Of a stretch of 64,000 nt of DNA, positions 40,230-52,049 are shown one piece after another. The notes beneath the pieces were generated by a model. It saw nothing but the letters and a program-made list of their open reading frames with translations. It was not told the origin of the DNA and searched no databases. The stretch is from Haemophilus parainfluenzae (lineage in GTDB: Bacteria; Pseudomonadota; Gammaproteobacteria; Enterobacterales; Pasteurellaceae). The stretch's first letter is position 1. Each line of letters starts with the position of its first letter. The position numbers were made by a program, and so were the translations under genes. The stretch covers positions 149,878 through 213,877 of the forward strand of contig NZ_QEPT01000004.1 of the NCBI RefSeq assembly GCF_003252755.1, written 5' to 3'.

Positions 40230-43028
40230 ATGCCAACTATTGCTCCTAATCCATTAGTCCTAGTGGACGGTTCATCTTATTTATATCGTGCTTTTCATGC
40301 TTTTCCGCCACTCACCAATTCTGCTGGCGAGCCGACTGGTGCCATGTACGGTGTATTAAACATGCTCAAAAGCCTGATTTCGCAAGTGCAACCGAGCCAT
40401 ATTGCGGTAGTCTTTGATGCAAAGGGCAAAACTTTCCGTGATGAAATGTTTGAACAATATAAATCCCATCGTCCACCGATGCCCGACGATCTGCGCAAAC
40501 AAATTCAGCCGTTACACGATATTATCCGAGCCCTTGGCATTCCTCTTTTAGTCATTGAAGGCGTGGAGGCTGACGATGTCATTGGTACCTTAGCAGTAGC
40601 GGCTTCCAAAGCGAATCAAAAAGTCTTGATCAGCACCGGCGATAAAGACATGGCTCAGCTAGTGGACGACAACATTATGTTGATCAACACCATGAATAAT
40701 ACCTTATTGGATCGCGATGCCGTGATTGAAAAATACGGTATTCCACCGGAACTCATCATTGATTACTTAGCACTAATGGGCGATAGCGCCGATAATATTC
40801 CAGGCGTAGCGGGTGTCGGTGAAAAAACCGCACTTGGTCTCTTGCAGGGTATCGGAAGTATGGCAGAAATTTATGCCAACTTAGACAAAGTGGCTGAACT
40901 GCCAATTCGTGGGGCAAAAAAATTAGGGAATAAATTATTGGCTGAAAAAGAAATGGCCGATTTATCCTATCGTCTTGCTACGATCAAAACCGATGTAGCC
41001 CTCGATATTACGCCAGAGCAACTCACCCTTGGTGCAAGCAATAACGATCAACTCACTGAATATTTCGGCCGTTATGAATTTAAACGTTGGCTCAATGAAG
41101 TGATGAATGGTGCTGATTCCATCACCAATAATAATGAACAACCGACTAAGATTAATCACTATCAAGCCACGCCTGCGCTTGCTCAAGACAATAGCGATGA
41201 AGCATTGCCGGCAATTCAAATTGATCGTAGCCGTTATGAAACCTTGCTCACCGAAGCAGATTTAACTCGTTGGGTGAAAAAACTCAATCAGGCCAAACTT
41301 TTTGCCCTAGATACAGAAACCGATAATTTAGATTATATGGCCGCCAACTTAGTGGGGATTTCCTTTGCGTTAGAAAACGGTGAAGCAGCTTACTTACCGC
41401 TGCAATTAGATTATTTAGGTGCACCGAAAACCCTTGAAAAAACAACCGCACTTACGTTATTAAAACCCGTTTTAGAAAATCCCGCTATTCAAAAAGTCGG
41501 GCAAAACTTCAAATATGACCTCACTATTTTCGCCCGTAATGGCATTGATGTGCAAGGTGTGGCTTTCGATACCATGTTGGAGTCCTATGTGCTCAATAGC
41601 ACTGGTCGTCATAATATGGATGATCTAGCGAAACGTTATTTAGGGCATCAAACCATTAGTTTTGAAGAAATTGCAGGCAAAGGTAAAAATCAGCTGACCT
41701 TTAACCAAATTCCATTAGACCAAGCCGCCGAGTACGCTGCGGAAGATGCTGATGTGACAATGAAACTGCAACAAGTACTATGGGAAAAACTCTCTAAAGA
41801 ACCCACTCTTGAAAAACTCTTTAAAGAAATGGAATTGCCATTGTTAGGCGTACTTTCCCGTATGGAACGTCGTGGTGTCTTAATTGATAGCGATGCACTA
41901 TTCCTACAATCTAATGAAATCGCTAACCGTTTAAGTGAATTAGAAGAACAAGCTTATGTCTTGGCAGGGCAGCCATTTAATTTAGCCTCAACCAAACAAT
42001 TACAGGAAATTTTGTTTGATAAATTAGGTTTACCAGTCATTCAAAAAACACCAAAAGGTGCACCATCCACTAACGAGGAAGTGTTGGAAGAACTCGCATT
42101 TAGTCATGAATTACCGAAAGTGTTGGTAGAACATCGTGGTCTCAGCAAACTAAAATCCACCTACACCGACAAATTACCACAAATGGTAAATCCGCAAACG
42201 GGTAGAGTGCATACTTCCTATCATCAAGCGGTGACAGCTACCGGTCGTCTTTCATCAAGTGATCCGAATCTGCAAAACATTCCGATTCGTAATGAAGAAG
42301 GTCGCCGTATTCGTCAAGCCTTCATTGCGCGAGAAGGCTTTACCGTCGTCGCAGCCGACTATTCTCAAATCGAGCTACGCATTATGGCACACCTATCGCA
42401 GGATCAGGGCTTAATTAATGCTTTTACCCAAGGCAAAGATATTCACCGCTCTACCGCGGCTGAAATCTTTGGAGTGGCACTGGATGAAGTAACTTCCGAG
42501 CAACGCCGCAATGCCAAGGCAATTAACTTCGGTTTAATTTACGGTATGTCAGCTTTTGGCTTATCTCGCCAACTTGGTATTGGCCGTGCCGATGCCCAGA
42601 ACTATATGGATTTGTATTTCAAACGCTATCCTGGCGTACAAACCTTCATGCACGATATTCGCGAAAAAGCCAAAGCCCAAGGCTATGTGGAAACCCTATT
42701 CGGCCGTCGTTTATATCTGCCGGACATCAACTCTTCTAATGGTATGCGCCGTAAAGCTGCCGAACGTGTAGCAATCAATGCGCCAATGCAAGGCACCGCC
42801 GCAGACATTATCAAACGTGCCATGATTCAATTGGATCAAAAACTACAAAACGATCCCGATATTGCGATGATTATGCAGGTGCACGATGAATTAGTGTTTG
42901 AAGTGCGGTCAGAAAAAATCGCGTTTTATAGCGAGCTCATCAAAACACAAATGGAAAGCGCGGCTGATTTGGTGGTGCCATTGATTGTAGATGTGGGGCA
43001 AGGCACTAACTGGGATGAGGCTCACTAA
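40230..43028 (+). CDS. polA: DNA polymerase I
   Basis: Repair and Okazaki-fragment polymerase. 932 residues from ATG 40230 ([20 protein letters not shown]), preceded by ACGGAATA; twelve extra upstream residues are unsupported. Order: 5'-3' exonuclease (1-300, [19 protein letters not shown]), 3'-5' exonuclease (about 330-520, with [12 protein letters not shown], so proofreading residues are kept), and polymerase domain with [32 protein letters not shown] and [11 protein letters not shown]. Confidence 0.98.
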   Translation: MPTIAPNPLVLVDGSSYLYRAFHAFPPLTNSAGEPTGAMYGVLNMLKSLISQVQPSHIAVVFDAKGKTFRDEMFEQYKSHRPPMPDDLRKQIQPLHDIIRALGIPLLVIEGVEADDVIGTLAVAASKANQKVLISTGDKDMAQLVDDNIMLINTMNNTLLDRDAVIEKYGIPPELIIDYLALMGDSADNIPGVAGVGEKTALGLLQGIGSMAEIYANLDKVAELPIRGAKKLGNKLLAEKEMADLSYRLATIKTDVALDITPEQLTLGASNNDQLTEYFGRYEFKRWLNEVMNGADSITNNNEQPTKINHYQATPALAQDNSDEALPAIQIDRSRYETLLTEADLTRWVKKLNQAKLFALDTETDNLDYMAANLVGISFALENGEAAYLPLQLDYLGAPKTLEKTTALTLLKPVLENPAIQKVGQNFKYDLTIFARNGIDVQGVAFDTMLESYVLNSTGRHNMDDLAKRYLGHQTISFEEIAGKGKNQLTFNQIPLDQAAEYAAEDADVTMKLQQVLWEKLSKEPTLEKLFKEMELPLLGVLSRMERRGVLIDSDALFLQSNEIANRLSELEEQAYVLAGQPFNLASTKQLQEILFDKLGLPVIQKTPKGAPSTNEEVLEELAFSHELPKVLVEHRGLSKLKSTYTDKLPQMVNPQTGRVHTSYHQAVTATGRLSSSDPNLQNIPIRNEEGRRIRQAFIAREGFTVVAADYSQIELRIMAHLSQDQGLINAFTQGKDIHRSTAAEIFGVALDEVTSEQRRNAKAINFGLIYGMSAFGLSRQLGIGRADAQNYMDLYFKRYPGVQTFMHDIREKAKAQGYVETLFGRRLYLPDINSSNGMRRKAAERVAINAPMQGTAADIIKRAMIQLDQKLQNDPDIAMIMQVHDELVFEVRSEKIAFYSELIKTQMESAADLVVPLIVDVGQGTNWDEAH

Positions 43029-43039
43029 GGAATATAGTC

Positions 43040-43354
43040 ATGAATAAAGTTATTCAAAGTCAGCACTTTAAAGCAGAACGTGCTTGGGGAGCACTTGATA
43101 TTACCAATATGAATGGTATTTCGGTGCGTCTTCACTGGACAGATAAGCCTTACAAATGGCATATCAATGACGGTGAAGAAGTCTTTGCTGTCATGGATGG
43201 TACGGTGGAAATGCGCTACAAAGAAGATGGCCAAGAGAAAACCGTATTGCTCCATACAGGTGATATTTTTTATGCGGGTATCGGTACCGAACATGTTGCT
43301 CATCCACAAGGTGAAGCGCGCATATTAGTCATAGAGAAAGAAGACAGCATTTAA
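43040..43354 (+). CDS. Small cupin-domain protein
   Basis: 104 residues, a single cupin barrel. Motif 1 around KWHINDGEEVFAVMDG and motif 2 around LLHTGDIFYAGIGTEHVAHP are present, with His, Glu and His as possible metal ligands. Substrate unknown. It starts 11 bases after polA and ends 18 before the cysteine desulfidase gene, so it could share either transcript. A role in sulfur metabolism is only suggested by position. Confidence 0.8.
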   Translation: MNKVIQSQHFKAERAWGALDITNMNGISVRLHWTDKPYKWHINDGEEVFAVMDGTVEMRYKEDGQEKTVLLHTGDIFYAGIGTEHVAHPQGEARILVIEKEDSI

Positions 43355-43372
43355 CAGATTAAAAAGAATTTT

Positions 43373-44677
43373 ATGAATCAAGAAAGACTCAACGAAATCG
43401 AAAAATCATTAATTCAAATTGTAGAACGCGATGTGGTTCCGGCACTTGGCTGTACTGAACCCATCTCTTTGGCGCTTGCAGCAGCAACAGCGGCTAAATA
43501 TTTAGGCAAAACACCTGAACGCATTGAAGCTAAAGTATCACCAAACTTAATGAAAAATGGATTGGGCGTTGCAGTACCGGGAACGGGCATGGTGGGCTTG
43601 CCTATTGCTGCCGCAATTGGTGCTTTAGGCGGTGATCCTGAGGGGGAATTAGAAGTATTAAAATACATCACACCAGAACAAGTATCCCAAGCCAAGGCAA
43701 TGCTTGATAAAAAACTCGTTAATGTCGATATTCATCAAACTGAGCATATTTTATATTCAGAAGCGGTGTTGCTTGCCGATAATGACCGAGTGAAAGTCGC
43801 TATTCAAGATCAACACACAAACATCATTTTGATTGAAAAAAATGGTGAAGTTATTTTTGAGAAAGAACACGATGAAGGCACTGATTGCGATCCTTATAAT
43901 ATTTTCAATCAGGTGAGCGCACGTGAAATCTTTGAATTTTCTTGTGAAGTCGAACTCGATAAAATCCGCTTTATAGGACAAGCTGCCGCACTCAACCGCG
44001 CTCTGTCTAACGAAGGATTGCGCGAAAATTATGGTTTACATATTGGCAGAACGTTACGCAAACAAGTTGGTAGTGGCTTAATGTCAGACGATTTGCTCAG
44101 CAAAATTATGATCGAAACCACCGCAGCCTCCGATGCGCGTATGGGAGGAGCCACATTACCAGCGATGAGTAATTCAGGTTCAGCTAACCAAGGTATTGCC
44201 GCCACTATGCCCGTGGTTGTGGTCGCCGATTATTTAAACGTGAGTGAAGAAAAACGTCTCCGTGCCCTCTTCTTATCACACTTAATGGCCATTTATATCC
44301 ACAGTAAATTACCCAAACTGTCAGCCCTTTGTGCGGTAACAACCGCATCGATGGGAAGCTGTGCGGGTATCGCCTATTTACTTACGGGTAAATTCGAAAC
44401 CGTGAGCATGGGGATTTGCAGCATGATTGGTGACATCAGCGGAATCATCTGCGATGGCGCATCCAATAGCTGTGCAATGAAAGTGTCCACCAGTGTGGCT
44501 TCCGGCTATAAATCAGTTCTCATGGCAATGGATGAAACCCATGTTACGGGTAATGAAGGTATCGTTGAACACGATCTCGATCGCACTATCGACAATCTAT
44601 GCTCAATTGCTTCTAAGAGTATGCATCACATCGATCGCCAAGTGATTGAAATTATGGTGAGTAAACCCTGCCCTTAA
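43373..44677 (+). CDS. cyuA: L-cysteine desulfidase family protein (UPF0597, CyuA/YhaM)
   Basis: Iron-sulfur enzyme family that breaks L-cysteine into H2S, ammonia and pyruvate. 434 residues. Candidate cluster ligands: Cys in VPALGCTEPISLALA, and Cys in TTASMGSCAGIAYL, GICSMIGDISGIICDGAS and NSCAMK. Relatives also act on serine, so the substrate is likely but not certain. A thiosulfate/sulfur-type transporter and a sulfur carrier follow behind a terminator, which suggests a sulfur-handling neighbourhood. Confidence 0.88.
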   Translation: MNQERLNEIEKSLIQIVERDVVPALGCTEPISLALAAATAAKYLGKTPERIEAKVSPNLMKNGLGVAVPGTGMVGLPIAAAIGALGGDPEGELEVLKYITPEQVSQAKAMLDKKLVNVDIHQTEHILYSEAVLLADNDRVKVAIQDQHTNIILIEKNGEVIFEKEHDEGTDCDPYNIFNQVSAREIFEFSCEVELDKIRFIGQAAALNRALSNEGLRENYGLHIGRTLRKQVGSGLMSDDLLSKIMIETTAASDARMGGATLPAMSNSGSANQGIAATMPVVVVADYLNVSEEKRLRALFLSHLMAIYIHSKLPKLSALCAVTTASMGSCAGIAYLLTGKFETVSMGICSMIGDISGIICDGASNSCAMKVSTSVASGYKSVLMAMDETHVTGNEGIVEHDLDRTIDNLCSIASKSMHHIDRQVIEIMVSKPCP

Positions 44678-44697
44678 CATCGAAATAACTTACGATA

Positions 44698-44743
44698 AAG
44701 TGCGGTCAGAAAAACACACAAATTTCTGACCGCACTTTTTTTA
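44698..44743 (+). terminator. USS-pair terminator after cyuA
   Basis: AAAGTGCGGTCAGAAA pairs with TTTCTGACCGCACTTT, followed by TTTT. Both arms contain the 10-base uptake signal. Confidence 0.85.
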
Positions 44744-44843
44744 TATCAAAAAAACATATTTTCTAGCTAAAAGTTATTGGCGTTATCTTCTTCTTTTTTT
44801 AGAAAATACCGACCTACTTAGTTCTAAAAGAGAAGGAATATTT

Positions 44844-45887
44844 ATGCTTTTAACCGGATTACTTTGCGGAATCTTACTCGGATTTGTGATGCAGCGTGGG
44901 CGCTTTTGTATTACTGGCGCATTTCGCGATATGTATGTCACCAAAAATAACAAAATGTTTGTTGCCCTTTTATTGGCGATTACCGTGCAATCCATCGGTT
45001 TCTTTCTCTTAAAAGAAATCGGTGTATTAAATGTTGATCCGGCTGAAAATTTTGCCTTTTTAGCGGTAATTATCGGTGCCTTTGTGTTTGGCATCGGTAT
45101 TGTTCTTGCTGGCGGTTGTGCGACAGGTACGTGGTACCGTGCTGCGGAAGGCTTAGTCGGCAGTTGGGTCGCATTATTCACTTATATGTTATTAAGTGCC
45201 ATCATGCGTACTGGTCCATTAGGGGAATTCAATAAAACTTTACGTAGCATCAATATTGAACAACGCAATATTTACGACACATTCGGTATCTCACCTTGGT
45301 GGTTAGTCGCATTATTAACTTTAGTGACAGCTTTCTATGTGTACAAACATCTCAGCAAACCAAGCGTAAAAGTCGCGGCATTAAAACCGAAAAAAACTGG
45401 GCTTGCTCATTTATTATTTGAAAAACGCTGGCACCCATTTTTCTCTGCTGTGTTAATCGGATTAATCGCGCTTGCGGCTTGGCCACTCAGTGTCGCTACA
45501 GGTCGTGAATTTGGACTTGGGATCACTGGTCCCTCAGCCAATATCATGCAATTCCTCGTTACTGGCGACGGTAAATTTATTAACTGGGGCGTATTCTTAG
45601 TTTTAGGGATTTTTATTGGGTCATTCATCGGTGCGAAAGCGAGCAATGAATTTCGTGTCCGCGTACCAGATGCCACCACGATTCTACGCAGCGGACTCGG
45701 CGGTATTCTCATGGGTATTGGCGCAACCCTTGCAGGTGGCTGTTCTATCGGTAACGGTTTAGTCGAAACTGCCTTTTTCTCTTGGCAAGGCTGGGTCTCA
45801 TTGCCATTGATGATTTTCGGCACTTGGGTGGCCGCCTACTTCACCATTATCCGTCCACAACGTTTAAAACTAGCAAAAGCATCATAA
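44844..45887 (+). CDS. YeeE/YedE (TsuA-like) sulfur-compound transporter
   Basis: Inner-membrane protein of 347 residues with about nine hydrophobic segments. Two internal repeats carry the conserved Cys motifs: GFVMQRGRFCITGAFRD, LAGGCATGTWYRAAEG and LAGGCSIGNGLVETA. TsuA of this family imports thiosulfate through such Cys; related YedE proteins are linked to selenium. A TusA-like carrier begins 9 bases after it, the TsuA-TsuB arrangement. Thiosulfate is the most likely substrate, but this is inference. Confidence 0.88.
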   Translation: MLLTGLLCGILLGFVMQRGRFCITGAFRDMYVTKNNKMFVALLLAITVQSIGFFLLKEIGVLNVDPAENFAFLAVIIGAFVFGIGIVLAGGCATGTWYRAAEGLVGSWVALFTYMLLSAIMRTGPLGEFNKTLRSINIEQRNIYDTFGISPWWLVALLTLVTAFYVYKHLSKPSVKVAALKPKKTGLAHLLFEKRWHPFFSAVLIGLIALAAWPLSVATGREFGLGITGPSANIMQFLVTGDGKFINWGVFLVLGIFIGSFIGAKASNEFRVRVPDATTILRSGLGGILMGIGATLAGGCSIGNGLVETAFFSWQGWVSLPLMIFGTWVAAYFTIIRPQRLKLAKAS

Positions 45888-45896
45888 GGAGTTTAT

Positions 45897-46118
45897 ATGA
45901 TCGTTAAATTACCAACACTCGGCCTTGTTTGCCCATTTCCTCTCGTTGAAGCAAAGGAAGCTATGGCTAAGTTAAACAAAGGCGATGGCCTAGAAATTGA
46001 ATTCGACTGCACACAAGCCACTGAAGCCATTCCCGCTTGGGCGGCTGAAGAAGGTTATGAAGTGACAAACTTCGAGCAAATTGATGATGCGAAATGGTCA
46101 ATTACCGTAATTAAATAA
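45897..46118 (+). CDS. TusA-like sulfur carrier (TsuB/YedF-like)
   Basis: 73 residues. Sulfur-accepting Cys in GLVCPFPLVEAKEAM (CPxP motif). Immediately follows the YeeE-family transporter, so it probably receives the imported sulfur compound at the membrane. AAGGAGTTT precedes the ATG. The pair ends in a USS terminator. Which enzyme it hands sulfur to is not visible. Confidence 0.88.
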   Translation: MIVKLPTLGLVCPFPLVEAKEAMAKLNKGDGLEIEFDCTQATEAIPAWAAEEGYEVTNFEQIDDAKWSITVIK

Positions 46119-46121
46119 TAA

Positions 46122-46168
46122 AAAAGTGCGGTCAGAAAAATATATAAATTTCTGACCGCACTTTTGCT
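46122..46168. terminator. USS-pair terminator after the TusA-like gene
   Basis: AAAAGTGCGGTCAGAAA pairs with TTTCTGACCGCACTTTT. The same design as after cyuA, with identical arm sequence. Confidence 0.85.
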
Positions 46169-46185
46169 TTAATGAATCGAAATAA

Positions 46186-46662
<477 letters not shown>

Positions 46663-46750
46663 TTACGTATGTATTTGTATGAGAATATGATAACAAGTTG
46701 CTTATATTAAATAAAGTTACCAATAAATTTAAAACTCTGTATAATAAGCG

Positions 46751-46863
46751 AGCTTTATTTTCTGCATTAGCGTGCGGCTATCAAAAGAGATTTTTAAACG
46801 CCCAAAGTGCGGTCATTTTTTCGAAAGATTTCTTTTGCTAGTCGCAATCTGGAAAATAAAGCT
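46751..46863 (+). promoter_or_regulatory. Long stem-loop leader of pnp
   Basis: AGCTTTATTTTC (46751-46762) pairs with GAAAATAAAGCT (46852-46863), and CTATCAAAAGAGAT (46778-46791) pairs with a nearly complementary stretch (46828-46841). This is a long double-stranded leader just before pnp. In E. coli such a leader is cut by RNase III and PNPase then represses its own mRNA. A USS lies in the loop at 46804. Confidence 0.75.
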
Positions 46864-46895
46864 TTGTTTTAAATATTATTTTGAAGGAAAACATT

Positions 46896-49034
46896 GTGAA
46901 TCCAATTGTTAAACAATTTAAATACGGTCAACATACCGTTACTCTAGAAACCGGCGCAATTGCACGTCAAGCAACGGCTGCGGTTATGGCAAGCATGGAC
47001 GATACCACGGTATTCGTGACTGTTGTGGCTAAAAAAGATGTGAAAGAAGGTCAAGACTTCTTCCCATTAACCGTAAACTACCAAGAGCGTACTTATGCGG
47101 CGGGTAAAATCCCTGGTGGTTTCTTCAAGCGTGAAGGTCGTCCATCTGAAGGCGAAACCTTAATTGCTCGTTTAATCGACCGTCCAATTCGCCCATTATT
47201 CCCTGAAGGTTTCTTCAACGAAATCCAAGTTGTGGCAACTGTAGTTTCTGTAAACCCACAAATTAGCCCTGACTTAGTGGCAATGATCGGTGCTTCTGCA
47301 GCATTAACCTTATCTGGCGTGCCTTTCAATGGCCCTATCGGTGCAGCGCGCGTTGGTTTTATCGACAACCAATTCGTATTAAACCCAACTATGGCTGAGC
47401 AAAAACAAAGCCGTTTGGACTTAGTGGTTGCAGGTACTGACAAAGCCGTATTAATGGTTGAATCTGAAGCTGACATTTTAACTGAAGAACAAATGTTAGC
47501 GGCAGTAGTATTCGGTCATCAACAACAACAAGTTGTAATCGAAGCGATCAAAGAATTTGCAAAAGAAGCAGGCAAACCACGTTGGGATTGGGTTGCGCCA
47601 CAACCAAATACAGATTTAATCAACAAAGTAAAAGCGATTGCTGAAGCACGTTTAGGCGATGCATACCGTATTACTGAAAAACAAGCACGTTACGAACAAA
47701 TTGATGCGATTAAAGCGGATGTGATTGCACAAATCACTGCTGAAGATGAAGAAATCAGCGAAGGTAAAATCGTGGATATTTTCACCGCACTTGAAAGCCA
47801 AATCGTTCGTGGCCGTATCATTGCAGGTGAACCACGTATTGACGGCCGTACCGTTGATACCGTTCGTGCATTAGATATTTGCACCGGCGTATTACCGCGT
47901 ACTCACGGTTCTGCGATTTTCACCCGTGGTGAAACCCAAGCGTTGGCTGTTGCCACTTTAGGGACTGAACGTGATGCACAAATCATTGATGAATTAACAG
48001 GTGAACGTCAAGATCACTTCTTATTCCACTACAACTTCCCTCCATACTCTGTAGGTGAAACCGGTATGATCGGCTCGCCAAAACGTCGTGAAATCGGTCA
48101 CGGTCGTTTAGCAAAACGCGGTGTCGCTGCGGTTATGCCAAGCCTTGCAGAGTTCCCGTATGTGGTGCGTGTCGTATCTGAAATCACTGAATCTAACGGT
48201 TCTTCTTCTATGGCCTCTGTATGTGGTGCGTCTTTAGCATTAATGGATGCGGGCGTTCCAATCAAAGCCGCTGTTGCTGGTATTGCAATGGGCTTAGTGA
48301 AAGAAGAAGAAAAATTTGTGGTTCTTTCAGATATCTTAGGTGATGAAGACCACTTAGGTGATATGGACTTTAAAGTAGCAGGTACACGTGAAGGTGTCAC
48401 CGCACTTCAAATGGACATCAAAATTGAAGGTATCACCCCTGAAATTATGCAAATTGCATTAAACCAAGCAAAAGGTGCACGTATGCACATTCTTGGCGTA
48501 ATGGAACAAGCAATCCCTGCACCACGTGCAGATATTTCTGACTACGCGCCGCGTATTCACACCATGAAAATTGATCCGAAGAAAATCAAAGATGTTATCG
48601 GTAAAGGTGGTGCAACTATCCGTGCATTAACTGAAGAAACTGGTACTTCTATCGATATCGATGATGATGGTACAGTGAAAATTGCTGCAGTAGATAGCAG
48701 TGCAGCGAAAAATGTGATGGCACGTATTGAAGAAATCGTTGCTGAAGTTGAAGCAGGCGCAATTTACAAAGGTAAAGTGACTCGTCTTGCTGACTTCGGT
48801 GCATTCGTCGCTATCGTAGGAAATAAAGAAGGTTTAGTTCATATTTCTCAAATCGCTGAAGAGCGTGTAGAGAAAGTGAGTGATTATCTTCAAGTTGGTC
48901 AAGAAGTAACTGTTAAAGTGGTTGAAATCGATCGTCAAGGTCGTATCCGCTTAACCATGAAAGATCTTGCACCAAAACAAGAAACTGAAGCAGAATCTGC
49001 ACCAGCAGAAGACATTTCAGAAGAACAAGAATAA
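46896..49034 (+). CDS. pnp: Polynucleotide phosphorylase
   Basis: 3'-5' phosphorolytic exoribonuclease of the degradosome. 712 residues from GTG 46896, which has GAAGGAAAAC in front; a TTG at 46881 lies before that ribosome site and is rejected. Two RNase PH domains (about 1-235 and 300-550), KH domain ([18 protein letters not shown]) and S1 domain ([17 protein letters not shown]), with an acidic tail. The structured leader suggests autoregulation. Confidence 0.98.
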   Translation: MNPIVKQFKYGQHTVTLETGAIARQATAAVMASMDDTTVFVTVVAKKDVKEGQDFFPLTVNYQERTYAAGKIPGGFFKREGRPSEGETLIARLIDRPIRPLFPEGFFNEIQVVATVVSVNPQISPDLVAMIGASAALTLSGVPFNGPIGAARVGFIDNQFVLNPTMAEQKQSRLDLVVAGTDKAVLMVESEADILTEEQMLAAVVFGHQQQQVVIEAIKEFAKEAGKPRWDWVAPQPNTDLINKVKAIAEARLGDAYRITEKQARYEQIDAIKADVIAQITAEDEEISEGKIVDIFTALESQIVRGRIIAGEPRIDGRTVDTVRALDICTGVLPRTHGSAIFTRGETQALAVATLGTERDAQIIDELTGERQDHFLFHYNFPPYSVGETGMIGSPKRREIGHGRLAKRGVAAVMPSLAEFPYVVRVVSEITESNGSSSMASVCGASLALMDAGVPIKAAVAGIAMGLVKEEEKFVVLSDILGDEDHLGDMDFKVAGTREGVTALQMDIKIEGITPEIMQIALNQAKGARMHILGVMEQAIPAPRADISDYAPRIHTMKIDPKKIKDVIGKGGATIRALTEETGTSIDIDDDGTVKIAAVDSSAAKNVMARIEEIVAEVEAGAIYKGKVTRLADFGAFVAIVGNKEGLVHISQIAEERVEKVSDYLQVGQEVTVKVVEIDRQGRIRLTMKDLAPKQETEAESAPAEDISEEQE

Positions 49035-49042
49035 TCTCACAG

Positions 49043-49075
49043 GGTGTGTGAATTCGATTTACACACCCGTTTTGA
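49043..49075 (+). terminator. Terminator-like hairpin after pnp
   Basis: GGGTGTGT-gaattcgattt-ACACACCC followed by GTTTTG. Lies between pnp and nlpI; termination may be partial. Confidence 0.65.
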
Positions 49076-49098
49076 TTATCAAACTAACTTATAGAACA

Positions 49099-50040
49099 AT
49101 GCAATATTTTCGGTTATTCCGTTTTCTAGTTTCATTATCTAGCCTAAGTCTGACTTTATTTATTTCCGGTTGTGTACAATCGGGAAACGTGTTTGTCGCA
49201 CCAAATAAAGTCGTACTCGCGGATCAAACTCCGAATACACACTTCGAACAAGAAGTGATGATTACCCGAATCAGCCAAGTTTTATTAGTTGGTAAAATGA
49301 GTAATGAAGAACGGGCGACGCTTCACTTTGAACGTGGCGTATTATACGATTCCCTCGGTTTATGGGGTCTCGCACGTTATGACTTTACACAAGCCCTCGC
49401 GTTACAGCCAAAGATGGCTTCCGTTTACAATTATTTAGGGCTTTACTTACTTCTTGAGGAAGATTACGACAGCGCATTAGAAACCTTTAATGCGGTGTTT
49501 GAATTGGACCCAAGTTATGATTATACCCACCTTAATCGTGGTTTAAATTTTTATTACGTCGAACGCTATAATCTTGCTGAAGACGATTTGATGAAGTTTT
49601 ACGAAGCCGATACTAAAGATCCCTATCGCGTACTCTGGCTCTATTTGAACGAACAAAAATTAAAACCACAAGAAGCCCATGCCAACCTTGTTGAACGAGC
49701 TAAAGGGCTATCTAAGGACTTCTGGGGAACAAATATCGTTCAATACTATTTAGGTAATATTTCCGTGAGTGACTTGCAAGAGCGGGCAACCAAATTTGCA
49801 GAAAACTCGCAACAATATGCAGAAATATTAACCGAAACCTACTTTTATCTAGCAAAACAAAAACTCAATTTGGGGCAAATTGATGAAGCTGCGGCTTTAT
49901 TCAAACTTGCTATTGCGAATCAGGTGTATAACTTTGTTGAGTATCGTTTTGCCGTGTTAGAGCTGATGAAATTGAAACCGGCTCAAACTGAAGACGAAAA
50001 AGAAGAAAAAAGTGCGGTCACAAAAACTGCTGTTTTTTAG
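49099..50040 (+). CDS. nlpI: Lipoprotein NlpI
   Basis: Outer-membrane lipoprotein adaptor for peptidoglycan hydrolases. 313 residues from ATG 49099; a longer frame reaching into pnp is rejected because the lipoprotein signal starts here. Signal ends in LTLFISGC with the lipid Cys near residue 25. TPR helix pairs follow (TLHFERGVLYDSLGLWGLAR, ASVYNYLGLYLLLEEDYDSA). Conserved between pnp and deaD. A USS lies near the C-terminus. Confidence 0.93.
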   Translation: MQYFRLFRFLVSLSSLSLTLFISGCVQSGNVFVAPNKVVLADQTPNTHFEQEVMITRISQVLLVGKMSNEERATLHFERGVLYDSLGLWGLARYDFTQALALQPKMASVYNYLGLYLLLEEDYDSALETFNAVFELDPSYDYTHLNRGLNFYYVERYNLAEDDLMKFYEADTKDPYRVLWLYLNEQKLKPQEAHANLVERAKGLSKDFWGTNIVQYYLGNISVSDLQERATKFAENSQQYAEILTETYFYLAKQKLNLGQIDEAAALFKLAIANQVYNFVEYRFAVLELMKLKPAQTEDEKEEKSAVTKTAVF

Positions 50041-50115
50041 ACTTGCCTCTTTCTTTTGTAACAAATAAACCTGAAAGCGAAATTGAGCTTTCCTTACTTA
50101 TATTCGAGCATTTTA

Positions 50116-51954
50116 ATGACAGACAAAATCACTTTTAATGATTTAGGCTTGCCTGAATTCATTCTAAAAGCCGTTTCTGACCTTGGTTTTGAAACACCTT
50201 CGCCAATCCAACAAGCTTGTATTCCTGCTCTTTTAGAAGGCAGAGATGTACTTGGTATGGCGCAAACCGGTAGTGGTAAAACTGCCGCATTCTCTTTACC
50301 TATTTTGGCAAAAATTGATCCTGCCGCAAAACATCCACAATTATTGGTGATGGCACCAACACGTGAACTTGCAATTCAAGTTGCCGATGCTTGCGAACAC
50401 TTCATGAAATATGCCAAAGGCATCAATATCGTGACCCTTTATGGTGGCCAACGTTATGACATTCAATTACGTGCATTAAAACAAGGTGCACAAGTTGTTG
50501 TGGGTACACCGGGTCGTATTTTGGATCACATCCGTCGTAACACATTAAATCTATCTGAATTAAAAGCTATCGTACTTGATGAAGCCGATGAGATGCTTCG
50601 TATGGGCTTTATTGATGATGTAGAAACCGTTATGGCTGAATTACCGGAAGAGCACCAAACTGCGCTTTTCTCAGCAACTATGCCTGAGCCAATTCGTCGC
50701 ATCACAAAACGCTTCATGAATAATCCACAAGAAGTGAAAATCAAAGTAAATAACGATAATGCACCTGATATTGAACAAAATTGTTGGTATGTTCAAGGTT
50801 TCCGTAAAAATGATGCGTTATTACGTTTCTTGGAAGTAGAAGAGTTTGATGCGGCAATCATTTTTACTCGCACTAAAACGGGCACACTTGATGTGACTGA
50901 ATTATTAGAAAAACACGGTTTCCGTGCTGCGGCATTAAACGGTGATATGACTCAACAATTACGTGAGCAAACCTTAGATCGCTTACGTAATGGCAGTCTT
51001 GATATCGTCGTTGCAACCGATGTGGCTGCGCGCGGTATTGATATTGAACGAATAAGCCTTGTAGTGAACTATGACATACCGCTTGATGCAGAGTCTTACG
51101 TTCACCGTATCGGCCGTACCGGTCGTGCTGGTCGTTCTGGTCGCGCATTATTATTCGTTGAACCACGTGAACGCCGTTTACTTCGCAATATCGAACACTT
51201 GATGAAAAAACCAATCAATGAAGTTGAATTGCCAAATCATGAAGTGTTACAAGCCTGTCGTCGTAAGAAATTCCAAGACAAGATTACCAAACAATTGGAA
51301 CATCACGATCTCGAAATGTATCGTAGCCTATTGGAAGATTTATTCACTGCAGATCAAGATCAAGAAGATATTGCAGCAGCCATGTTGATGTTGCTTCAAG
51401 GTAAACAAAAGCTCATTCTTCCACCTGATCCTCCGGTGGATAAACGCCGTCGTGACCGTAATGATCGCGGTGATCGCCGTGAAAATCCACGTTCGGCTGA
51501 ACGTCGTGGTGAACGTAAAGGCTATGGCACACCACAACCGATGGATTTATATCGTATCGAAGTTGGCCGTGCAGATGGCGTAGAAGTGCGTCATATCGTA
51601 GGCGCTATCGCAAATGAAGGTGATATTAACAGCCGTTATATTGGCCATATCAAACTTTATGATGACTACTCTACCGTTGAATTACCACAAGGCATGCCAA
51701 AAGAATTGCTTCAACAGTTCGGTAAAACTCGCGTTTTAAATAAACAAATGCAAATGAGCTTTATGGGTGCTGCGCAGTCAGACAACAGACGTGGAGGCAA
51801 TGACTTTGGTGGAAAAGGTCGCCGTAATGAACGTGGAGACCGAGGTCAAGATCGCTTCCGTAGTGAACGTAATGGTGAACGTCGTCAGCGTAAATTTAAC
51901 GATAAAAACGACCGCACTTTTAATGAACGAGGTCGCCGAGATCGCCAACGTTAA
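50116..51954 (+). CDS. deaD: DEAD-box RNA helicase DeaD (CsdA)
   Basis: Cold-shock RNA helicase for ribosome assembly and mRNA decay. 612 residues from ATG 50116. Helicase core with Q motif [14 protein letters not shown], Walker [23 protein letters not shown] and [19 protein letters not shown]-terminal RNA-binding domain ([20 protein letters not shown]) and a long Arg/Gly/Asn-rich tail. Follows nlpI. Confidence 0.97.
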   Translation: MTDKITFNDLGLPEFILKAVSDLGFETPSPIQQACIPALLEGRDVLGMAQTGSGKTAAFSLPILAKIDPAAKHPQLLVMAPTRELAIQVADACEHFMKYAKGINIVTLYGGQRYDIQLRALKQGAQVVVGTPGRILDHIRRNTLNLSELKAIVLDEADEMLRMGFIDDVETVMAELPEEHQTALFSATMPEPIRRITKRFMNNPQEVKIKVNNDNAPDIEQNCWYVQGFRKNDALLRFLEVEEFDAAIIFTRTKTGTLDVTELLEKHGFRAAALNGDMTQQLREQTLDRLRNGSLDIVVATDVAARGIDIERISLVVNYDIPLDAESYVHRIGRTGRAGRSGRALLFVEPRERRLLRNIEHLMKKPINEVELPNHEVLQACRRKKFQDKITKQLEHHDLEMYRSLLEDLFTADQDQEDIAAAMLMLLQGKQKLILPPDPPVDKRRRDRNDRGDRRENPRSAERRGERKGYGTPQPMDLYRIEVGRADGVEVRHIVGAIANEGDINSRYIGHIKLYDDYSTVELPQGMPKELLQQFGKTRVLNKQMQMSFMGAAQSDNRRGGNDFGGKGRRNERGDRGQDRFRSERNGERRQRKFNDKNDRTFNERGRRDRQR

Positions 51955-51966
51955 TCCTTATTTAAC

Positions 51967-51996
51967 AGCCCCTTGAAGTAAAAGGGGCTTTTTTAT
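51967..51996 (+). terminator. Terminator after deaD
   Basis: AGCCCCTT-gaagtaa-AAGGGGCTTTTTT. Confidence 0.85.
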
Positions 51997-52049
51997 TGTC
52001 TTAATTCTCGTTACAATCGTCTCTTATCTCAATTTATAAGGTTTATCTA

